A stretch of 64,000 bases of DNA from [Clostridium] viride DSM 6836 (GTDB lineage Bacteria > Bacillota > Clostridia > Oscillospirales > Oscillospiraceae). Position 1 is the first letter of the stretch. Each line of letters begins with the position of its first letter. A program made the translations under genes and the position numbers. A model generated the notes under the pieces. The model was not told where the DNA came from. It saw only the letters and a list, made by a program, of their open reading frames with translations, and did no database searches. The DNA is taken from contig JHZO01000006.1 in NCBI GenBank assembly GCA_000620945.1, positions 62,001-126,000 on the forward strand. The letters run 5' to 3'. Below are positions 1 to 6,447 of the stretch, piece after piece.

Positions 1-2
1 TT

Positions 3-656
3 TGGGACCGGGATGTTGATGCTAATGTGTCTAAGATCACCAATGTTCTGACCTCAGAGGAAGCCAAAATGCTGATGCAATTAACGGAGAAGTACACCCC
101 TTTTCACACGGTGATTCGCTTATTGCTACTGACTGGGCTCCGAAGTGGAGAAGCCTTGGGGCTAACTTGGGACAATGTTGACCTAAAGAATAAAACAATT
201 TTTATAGACAAAACACTTACCTATGTAAAAGGCAAATACTTTTTATCCACGCCAAAGACCAAAGCAAGCATTCGAAAAATTGTTATTGATGACCAAACTG
301 TGGAAATGCTGCGCAGGCACAGAGCTGAACAGGACAAGCTCAAGGCTATTGTGGGGGCTGCATGGCAACAACCCGATTGCGTTTTTACTTCTGCTACAGG
401 TCATTTTTACGACCGCAGTCTGCTGAATACGCAATTCCGAAAGTTCTTGAAAAAACATCCGGAGATTCACAAAGTTACTGTCCACGGATTGCGGCACACT
501 AACGCATCACTACTTATTCTGGCTGAGGAAAACCTTGATGCAATCAGCAAGCATCTTGGACATGCCTCTGCGGATATCACAAGTCGGGTATATTCGCACA
601 TGCTGGCAGAGGTACAAGTTAGAATTACCAAAACGATTTCTGGAGTATTACGGTAA
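3..656 (+). CDS. Tyrosine recombinase/integrase, C-terminal part (truncated by window edge)
   Basis: The frame is already open at the left edge, so only the catalytic C-terminal region (about 215 residues) of a phage/ICE-type integrase is seen; the GTG at 27 is merely the first start-like codon. The catalytic residues of the Int/XerC family are visible in order: Arg in TGLRSGEAL, Lys in STPKTKAS, His-x-x-Arg in HGLRHTNA, His in LGHAS and the nucleophilic Tyr in SRVYSHM, so the domain looks intact. Family role: cutting and rejoining DNA at attachment sites to integrate or excise a mobile element. A strong terminator follows at once. It lies at the edge of an AT-rich stretch with decayed genes, as expected at the end of an integrated element. 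The element's identity cannot be decided from this fragment. Confidence 0.9.
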   Translation, partial: WDRDVDANVSKITNVLTSEEAKMLMQLTEKYTPFHTVIRLLLLTGLRSGEALGLTWDNVDLKNKTIFIDKTLTYVKGKYFLSTPKTKASIRKIVIDDQTVEMLRRHRAEQDKLKAIVGAAWQQPDCVFTSATGHFYDRSLLNTQFRKFLKKHPEIHKVTVHGLRHTNASLLILAEENLDAISKHLGHASADITSRVYSHMLAEVQVRITKTISGVLR

Positions 657-664
657 AGTATGTT

Positions 665-698
665 AAGAGGAATTTGCCGAATGGCAAGTTCCTCTTTT
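665..698 (+). terminator. Rho-independent terminator of the integrase gene
   Basis: A 14-bp stem (AAGAGGAATTTGCC pairing with GGCAAGTTCCTCTT, one G-U pair) has a short GAAT loop and ends in CTTTT, 8 bp after the integrase stop codon. Confidence 0.8.
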
Positions 699-1083
699 AA
701 ATATATTATCAAAACATGTATCGTAACATGCAACTTTACTTTGCGAGAACATTACTATGTAAAGGCTTTTTGCTTCTTTGCAATGTCAAAAAAACTTGAC
801 AAAGCAGTTCCGTTGTGAAGCAAAACAAACTGTAGCCACTATATAAGAATTAAAATATGAGGAGCATTTACTGGCCTTCAAATAGCTAAATATATATAAA
901 TACTCGGTGTAGGAGTTTTCTATTACGGTACTACGTTGCAAAAAGCTTTACAATACCAAATTAAAAAACCCAAGAACTGCTCATAGGTAGCTTCTTGGGT
1001 TTCTTTTTGACTTAAGTTTTCATTTACTACAAATTATGCTATTATAATGTGTTGGATAAAATGAAAAGAAGGAAGTGATTTTT
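699..1083. other. AT-rich intergenic stretch with a second terminator-like hairpin
   Basis: No convincing gene is seen. A hairpin AAACCCAAGAA / TTCTTGGGTTT at 966-1002, followed by CTTTTT, would stop transcription entering from the left. A TATAAT box at 1043-1048 is a possible -10 element for the following regulator gene, but no good -35 stands 17 bp upstream. Confidence 0.5.
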
Positions 1084-1842
1084 TTGCAAGAAAGCAAAAT
1101 AAGAGTAGTAATAGTCGATGATAGTATCGAAGTTACTTACCTGCTAAAGTCTTTTCTAATGAAGTGTACTTATATAGAAGTAATAGGTAATGCAATGGAT
1201 GGGACTAAAGCTATACAATTAATTAATTACCTATTGCCTGATGTAGTTATTATGGATATTGTAATGCCTGAATTGGATGGTTTAGGCGTTCTTGAATATT
1301 TTAATTCAGTAAAGCTCAACAAAAGGCCTGTATTTCTTGTATTAACTGCACTGGGATTATCAAATATTACGAAAATGGCAGTAGAAGCTGGTGCAGATTA
1401 TATTATGCTAAAGCCTTTTGATCCTGAAACTCTAATCGCCAGAATTAGGAAGCTAATGGAAAGTAAAGAAGATAAAAATATAATACTCCAAGATAACTTA
1501 GGGAAAAGAATACAATGCGTTTTTCGAGATTTAGGAATTCCAGAAAATTTAAAAGGATATAACTATTTAATTGAAGCTATCAAGATTGTATTAGAAGATT
1601 TAAAAAATATAAATTCAATCACAAAAACCGTGTACCCTGCAATAGCACAGATCAATGATACAACTGCTATGAGAGTTGAAAAGGCAATTAGAAATACAAT
1701 AGAAATTACTTGGACAAGAGGCAACTTGGAGAAAATTGGAGAGATATTCGGAAAAGGTACAAAGATGAGGCCAACTAATACAGAATTCATTGCGGGAATT
1801 TACGAATACATAAATAAAGAAACTAGGAGCTGGTATTATTAA
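1084..1842 (+). CDS. Spo0A-like response regulator (paralogue)
   Basis: A 252-residue two-domain regulator. The N-terminal receiver has the acidic pair in IVDDS, the phospho-acceptor Asp in VIMDIVMPE (near residue 58), the switch Thr in VLTALG and the Lys in MLKPFD. The C-terminal half carries Spo0A DNA-binding hallmarks: LGIPENLKGYNYL, a helix ending in VYPAIA, RVEKAIRNTIE, TRGNLEKI and RPTNTEFIA. Family role: the phosphorylated master regulator of sporulation entry, binding TGTCGAA boxes. I prefer the TTG at 1084 because AAGGAAGTGA ends 5 bases before it; the GTG at 1075 lies inside that ribosome binding site. The gene is followed directly by a histidine kinase and sits beside an integrase in AT-rich DNA, not in the usual spoIVB-spo0A setting. 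It is therefore probably a second or horizontally acquired copy, although a main spo0A lies outside the view. Confidence 0.88.
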   Translation: MQESKIRVVIVDDSIEVTYLLKSFLMKCTYIEVIGNAMDGTKAIQLINYLLPDVVIMDIVMPELDGLGVLEYFNSVKLNKRPVFLVLTALGLSNITKMAVEAGADYIMLKPFDPETLIARIRKLMESKEDKNIILQDNLGKRIQCVFRDLGIPENLKGYNYLIEAIKIVLEDLKNINSITKTVYPAIAQINDTTAMRVEKAIRNTIEITWTRGNLEKIGEIFGKGTKMRPTNTEFIAGIYEYINKETRSWYY

Positions 1843-1897
1843 AAAAATAATTGGGAATAGCATAATTTATTTTTTCGTTCTATTATTATTTGTATTT

Positions 1898-3832
1898 ATG
1901 TTTTTGGGATTTCATAATTATTACTATCAAAATTCTATTTTATTATTTATCCTCAATTTTATTTTATCCGGCATGTTGCCGATTTTCGTAGCATTCTTAG
2001 TTGGAGTCGCTTTTATTAAAACCGAAACTAAAGAATTGAATATCTTACTACTTTTCAGTGGAATGCTTTTCTTTGGCTTTGGCTCAATTTCTTCTGGTTT
2101 TCTTTCCTTTTTACAAAGTCCAATCAATAATATTGTGTCTATTTATAACCTTACAATCTTAATCAGTTCTTTTTGTTTTGCATTTTCATCTTTTGTATTT
2201 AGTCTTAATAAAATTAATAAAAAAAAGTGGTTCTTATTCTACTTTGTGCTTAGTATATTGCTAGTTGTCTGTTCACTTTACTATTTAATTATCAATAATT
2301 TAATACCAGAGTTTTATAACGAGTTTGGATCTACGAGACTTAGAGATGCAATTTTATGGATTTCTATTACGATTCTTTTCTGTTCTTCTCTTAACTTTTT
2401 AAAACAGTATAAGATTAGTAAACATAGCTTTTATTATTCATTTGCGTCAACACAAAGTCTCCTAGCTTTAGGTTTGTGCTACGTTACCGTATCACCATTT
2501 GATACATTACTAGGTTGGTTAGGCCGGTTTGCTCAATATAGTGCTTTTGTTTTTGCACTCTTTGCAGCAATTGAAGTATTGTACCGACTTAAAAGAAATA
2601 CTTTATCTCTAACCGATTTTTTAAGACAATTTTTTAATACATTTGAAGTAAATCAAAGTGAGATATTGCTAAAAACTTTTGTTGAAGTAGTAGATGAACC
2701 AGTATTTATTAAAAATAGAGAAGGCAAGGTTATCTTAGGAAATAAAGCTCTGTGTCTTGCGATGGGAGATTCATTAGATAACATTATTGGTAAAACTGAT
2801 TTAGATATATATAAGAATCCAGCTATAGCTAAAGAAGTAATGAATCATGATGACATGGTTTTCCAAACAAAGTCTACATTAGTTTTTGAAGAGAATATTC
2901 AAACACCGGAAGGAGAGAGAATTTATCTCACTACTAAGACGCCTTGGCTCGATCAGCATCAAAACGTGCTTGGACTGTTTGGTGTAGCTCATGATATAAC
3001 CCTCCGGAAGAGACTTGAAGTTCAATTAAATGAAAAGGCGACAGAACTAGAAAGTAAAAATAAACTTATTACTAACTTTTTTATCGACATAACACACGAA
3101 CTTAAGACTCCTTTATCTATTATTTTATCATGTATGGAATTATTAGAACAGAATAAAGATAATGATAAAAGTATCATCATTATGAAAAAAAGTTGCTATC
3201 AATTATGTAGACTAGTCTTAAATCTGCTTGACTTATCAAAAATAGATGCTGGTTTTTTTGAGCCAACATGGGAGTATATCGACATTTTTGAGTTTTGTAG
3301 GAACACCTTAGATTCTGCCAAACTCTATGCAAGCAAAAAGCAGATTAGTTTAGACACTTATTACTCTCATGAAAAAAGGATAGTGTGTACAGATATCTTT
3401 ATAATCGAAAGGATTTTACTAAATTTACTTTCAAATGCAATTAAGTTCACCCCAAGTGGAGGCAGTATTGTGGTAAAATGCATTGTTGATGAAGAGAAAA
3501 TTCTCATATCAGTTAAGGATAATGGAGAGGGCATTCCTAGTGACAAATTGGAGATTATATTCAATCGCTTTATGCAAGTTGATTCATCATTACAGCGCTC
3601 CAGAAATGGATGTGGTATAGGTTTAGCATTAACTAAGTCTGTAACTGAATTGCTTGGCGGTAGGATATGGGTTTGTAGTAAAGAAGGTGAGGGTAGTGAG
3701 TTTTTTGTCGAGTTGCCGATGTTGGATAAAGCTTCGAACAATGTTAACATTTTCACAAATAACCTTCGTTTTGATAAGCGAGTTCAAATGGAGTTTTCAG
3801 ATTTACTTATTGATAGCAACTTATTAAAATAA
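1898..3832 (+). CDS. Membrane PAS-domain sensor histidine kinase
   Basis: About the first 230 residues form a very hydrophobic sensor region of roughly seven membrane helices. A PAS domain follows (about 255-375), then a HisKA dimerisation domain with the phospho-accepting His in DITHELKTPLS (near residue 400). The HATPase domain has N box NLLSNAIKF, G1 DNGEGIP, F box FNRFMQVD and G2 GCGIGLAL. All catalytic boxes are intact, so it should autophosphorylate. The likely partner is the adjacent Spo0A-like regulator, by position only. No ribosome binding site precedes the ATG at 1898. The frame stays open upstream, and AGGAG at 1825-1829 lies 8 bases before an ATT at 1838 that overlaps the regulator's stop codon, so translation may start there with 20 extra residues (MKKIIGNSII...). 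The sensed signal is unknown. Confidence 0.88.
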   Translation: MFLGFHNYYYQNSILLFILNFILSGMLPIFVAFLVGVAFIKTETKELNILLLFSGMLFFGFGSISSGFLSFLQSPINNIVSIYNLTILISSFCFAFSSFVFSLNKINKKKWFLFYFVLSILLVVCSLYYLIINNLIPEFYNEFGSTRLRDAILWISITILFCSSLNFLKQYKISKHSFYYSFASTQSLLALGLCYVTVSPFDTLLGWLGRFAQYSAFVFALFAAIEVLYRLKRNTLSLTDFLRQFFNTFEVNQSEILLKTFVEVVDEPVFIKNREGKVILGNKALCLAMGDSLDNIIGKTDLDIYKNPAIAKEVMNHDDMVFQTKSTLVFEENIQTPEGERIYLTTKTPWLDQHQNVLGLFGVAHDITLRKRLEVQLNEKATELESKNKLITNFFIDITHELKTPLSIILSCMELLEQNKDNDKSIIIMKKSCYQLCRLVLNLLDLSKIDAGFFEPTWEYIDIFEFCRNTLDSAKLYASKKQISLDTYYSHEKRIVCTDIFIIERILLNLLSNAIKFTPSGGSIVVKCIVDEEKILISVKDNGEGIPSDKLEIIFNRFMQVDSSLQRSRNGCGIGLALTKSVTELLGGRIWVCSKEGEGSEFFVELPMLDKASNNVNIFTNNLRFDKRVQMEFSDLLIDSNLLK

Positions 3833-3983
3833 CGTGATTATTTACAACTGCTTATTCCCTATATGGAATACCTTATAATGTTTGAATTAGGAGCTGATAC
3901 CGCAAAAATCTGAACTAGAAAGCAACCCCAACATAGCTTGCAAATATAGCTGAAAGGGTAGCGAGTTCATTTCTTTCGCCATG
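3833..3983. other. AT-rich intergenic region after the kinase
   Basis: No gene is seen. It holds the transcript end of the kinase gene and leads to the terminator at 3984-4020. A short G/C-containing stretch at about 3920-3975 might fold, but matches no riboswitch class I can recognise. Confidence 0.4.
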
Positions 3984-4020
3984 AAAAGAAGTATGTTTAA
4001 AAAACATACTTCTTTTTTGT
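3984..4020 (+). terminator. Rho-independent terminator
   Basis: A 15-bp stem AAAAGAAGTATGTTT / AACATACTTCTTTT with an AAAA loop and a trailing run of T. It probably ends the spo0A-like/kinase operon. Confidence 0.85.
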
Positions 4021-4196
4021 TTAAAGTAAAAACGAACTTTTACTGAATCCAAAGGAAATTGGACTATGGAAGTTTTCTTGAATTTGAAATACTTAAATTA
4101 GGTCGAAAACTTGCTATGAAAAGTCGATTAACTTCCTTGTATAAAAATTTGATTTCCAGTAATCTAATTAAAATAATTTGCTTTGGAGGAATAAAA

Positions 4197-4479
4197 ATGT
4201 GCAAATATTATAGAAATAAACTTATGATCTCATTAACACTGTATGTCAAACTGACGGTGCAGAAGGAGCAATGGTCTATGGGATTGCGTTAAGCTATAAA
4301 ATAGGTTCATCTTCAACCGAAATGATTATACTAAAAGATATAAGTGCAAGGAAAGAACAGGTGGAGCAGTTAATAAGTATTCTCGGAAGGCACAGGTTAC
4401 TCCTAATCAATTCATGTATATTGTAGAAGATTACATTGCTGAGATTTATAAGAAAAGTTCTCACATTTTTAATATTTGA
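4197..4479 (+). pseudogene. Frameshifted remnant of a DUF6514-like small protein
   Basis: A start with ribosome binding site (TTTGGAGGAATAAAA before the ATG at 4197) opens a short frame, but homologous-looking pieces lie in different frames. They are CKYYRNKL, then VYGIALSY with KDISARKEQVEQLI, then VTPNQFMYIVEDYI. This order (YGI-like strand, D-IS helix, V-x-P-x-x-x-x-V-x-D-Y/F) is what I recall of DUF6514, a small clostridial family of unknown function. At least two shifts of frame are needed to read it through, so it is most likely dead. The assignment rests on memory of a short family and could be wrong. Confidence 0.4.
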
Positions 4480-4612
4480 ATAAGTACTTCTATAACAATA
4501 ATTGACTCAGTTACTTTTTTTAAAGCTGTACAGTGAAACTCAGGTGAAAAGGTGTGCAATTGGATAAAAGTTATGCATATTGTTGTCAAATAAATTTTAT
4601 GGAGGTATCCAA

Positions 4613-4945
4613 ATGTTTACCCCAGTATTCAAAAAAACTAAAACAGAATGTGTTATTCGTTTGAAGGTGTTCGGAGTTAGTGCTTGCAATAGTGTCGTGA
4701 TTTGGGAAACCCCCATTGAATATATGCTTATCAGGTACTTTATTGATAATCTAAATAAGCACCACCTGCCGGAGGAGAACTTGTTCAATGCGATAAATGA
4801 GTTTTTGAAAGAGTTGGATATGTTAAATCAAATAGATCTGAAGAACACAAGGCCTCAAATAATAAGAACTAAACTTCCAAATAAATTCTTTATATATCCT
4901 TGCTTTAAATGCTGCCGTTCAAACGGCAAGGGCTGGTATGGCTAA
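4613..4945 (+). CDS. Small protein of unknown function, 3' end running into a chemotaxis-gene remnant
   Basis: A GGAGG stands 7 bases before the ATG at 4613, a convincing ribosome binding site. The readable part is about 95 residues, mixed charged and hydrophobic, with no signal peptide, membrane helix or motif I recognise. The last 17 codons overlap, out of frame, the conserved core of a methyl-accepting chemotaxis protein remnant. The natural C-terminus was therefore lost, or this reading frame was joined to the remnant by deletion. It is probably a broken gene too, but I cannot name the family. Confidence 0.35.
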   Translation: MFTPVFKKTKTECVIRLKVFGVSACNSVVIWETPIEYMLIRYFIDNLNKHHLPEENLFNAINEFLKELDMLNQIDLKNTRPQIIRTKLPNKFFIYPCFKCCRSNGKGWYG

Positions 4946-5298
4946 CAAGGGCTTTGTAGTTGTTGCTAACGAGGTTAGAAATCTAGCTAGCAAGTAGGCA
5001 GAAGCAGCTAAGAATACAACAGTGTTAATTGAAGAAGCTATAATAGCTGTAAAATCTGGTGCTGAAATTGCAGACAAAACGGCAAGTTATTTGGATGAGA
5101 GCAAAAAAGTGACCAGACAGGCTGTAAGTTTAATTGAAAGAATATCTGAAGCTTCAAGTCAGCAAGCTGTTGCCGCCGCACAAATTAATGTAGGAATTGA
5201 TTGCATCTGTGGTCAAAACCAATAGCGCTACAGCAGAAGAGAGCACCGCAGCCAGTGAGGAACTGTATACTAGCACAGCTTTTATCCAATACCACTGA
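4893..5298 (+). pseudogene. Methyl-accepting chemotaxis protein, C-terminal signalling-domain remnant
   Basis: The translation from about 4893 gives [29 protein letters not shown], then a TAG stop at 4995-4997 where the family has an ordinary residue. It continues in the same frame with AEAAKNTT and a helix ending QAVAAAQINVGID. Near 5208 the frame shifts by one base and continues VVKTNSATAEESTAASEEL to the TGA at 5296. These are the hairpin tip and descending helix of a chemotaxis receptor signalling domain, which in intact form couples to CheA/CheW. The N-terminal sensor part is absent. With a nonsense codon, a frameshift and a 5' truncation it is clearly a pseudogene. Confidence 0.85.
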
Positions 5299-5310
5299 AT
5301 ATAAAATAAG

Positions 5311-5336
5311 CCCCTGAGAAAACCTCAGGGTTTTTT
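5311..5336 (+). terminator. Rho-independent terminator
   Basis: Stem CCCTGAG / CTCAGGG with an AAAAC loop, followed by six T, directly after the chemotaxis-protein remnant. It is probably that gene's original terminator. Confidence 0.8.
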
Positions 5337-5344
5337 AACTACGT

Positions 5345-5736
5345 TTGATTACAACTGCTCATATCCAATACTTTCTTATGAATACTCAGCCGAAGTTAGG
5401 CGCCTTGTTCAATCCTTTGCTCGAATTACTAAACCACCATTCGAGCATGCTTATATTCAACACCAGTGGAAAGAACATAAGAATGTCCCTCTTTGGGTAG
5501 CAATAAAAGCGGTAATTTTGGGAACAACATCAAAAATGTATAGTCTATGTACTCAAAGCGTATAAGCCGCAGTAAGTAAGGAGTTTCCATCGGTTTCTGA
5601 ACACCAACTTGTTGGCATGCTTGACCTCCTAACTAGGGTGAGAAATGTGTGTGCACATAATGAGCGATTGTATGATTTTGATGCAGGAAAAAGAACAAAA
5701 TCCTTAGCTGTATGGGCTTCCCACCAAATTGTATGA
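5345..5736 (+). pseudogene. Abi-family (Abi_2-like) protein, 5'-truncated with an in-frame stop
   Basis: One frame reads VRRLVQSFARITKPPFEHAYIQ, PLWVAIKAVILGTTSKMYSL, a TAA at 5563-5565, then VSKEFPSVSEHQLVGML and RVRNVCAHNERLYDF, ending at 5736. The W-v-a-i...G-t-s-k-M-Y block and the R-N-x-C-A-H-N-x-R-L motif are hallmarks of the Abi_2 family (AbiD/AbiF-like), a HEPN-type group linked to abortive infection and found on mobile elements. The stop differs from a Gln codon by one C-to-T change, and no start or N-terminus is recognisable. I read it as a decayed defence gene belonging to the mobile region. Confidence 0.7.
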
Positions 5737-5839
5737 TAGTATAAGTTACTAGCATCCTGACGCAAATTTGACGCAAGACGAAACCAGAAACGACTCGAAT
5801 TTTCGCAACAAATCGTAAAGTTTGCGATGCGAAAATCCA

Positions 5840-5900
5840 GTGTTTTCAACGGTTCGATACGATAAGAGACGTTTTATTATGTTGGTTATAACCCTCCAAG
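5840..5900 (+). repeat. 61-bp direct repeat, copy 1
   Basis: Begins GTGTTTTCAACGGTTCGATA and ends ACCCTCCAAG. By hand alignment it matches 14751-14811 without gaps at 53 of 61 positions. Both copies are followed within 45 bp by a related terminator hairpin. The copies bracket the surface-protein segment 5.9-14.75 kb and may be recombination sites. Confidence 0.75.
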
Positions 5901-5922
5901 AGATAATAATAGCACTAAAAAG

Positions 5923-5954
5923 CCCTGTAATCTCAATGGTTACAGGGTCTTTTT
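5923..5954 (+). terminator. Terminator hairpin of the recurring CCCTG(C/T)AA family
   Basis: CCCTGTAATC - TCAAT - GGTTACAGGG, then TCTTTTT. It belongs to a set of near-identical hairpins at 10925, 14842, 26319, 30692 and 33392. Confidence 0.75.
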
Positions 5955-6447
5955 ATGCCAATCTGCGCAGATTTGTCGCAACATTTTATCAAAAGATATA
6001 AGACGATGCACAAGATACTTGATGCTTTTAAAGTATCATGAAGGTGAAGGATATGATGCTTGCTCAGGCATTAGAGCAGAAGCAAGCGGAAGATGCCTTG
6101 ATGCTCAAGGCTTCCGAGGCGTAAGGCAACTCGTTGGATTTGTGTGAAAACGTGAGTTTGACCATGATTTGACCAGTTCTACGGTAAGACGAAATAAGAA
6201 CAAGCGGTATTCCCTAAGACTAGATGGGAATACCGCTTGTTCTTCTGTGTGCTGACCGTGATAAGCGTATTACAAGGATATTGAGTCTTTGTATAGGTTG
6301 ATTTGTGTCAGATTATGGGATATACTTATTTTGGAAGATGAAATATATTATTCTGTAAGGCAACCTTTTAGTAATTAGGCCAAGTTAATTAAAATTTGAA
6401 AATTGTCAATTTATATTGTTTATAAGTTCAACTGATTTACTATAATT
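5955..6447. other. Gene-free region with a 19-bp perfect inverted repeat
   Basis: No supported gene. TTTGTCGCAAC at about 5970 also occurs (twice) near 10750 and, slightly changed, near 33346. A perfect 19-bp inverted repeat (6196-6214 with 6226-6244, 11-base loop) lacks a good T run. It may end transcription of the leftward SLH gene or be a protein-binding dyad. Confidence 0.5.

Noticed and set aside
3900-3983. Possible riboswitch after the kinase gene
   Set aside because: It is downstream of the gene, and the conserved cores of the riboswitch classes I know (for example c-di-GMP, SAM, TPP) are not seen.
6039-6122. Short helical peptide frame (MLAQALEQKQAEDALMLK)
   Set aside because: Only about 28 codons, no recognised family and in a region of scars; not enough to call.
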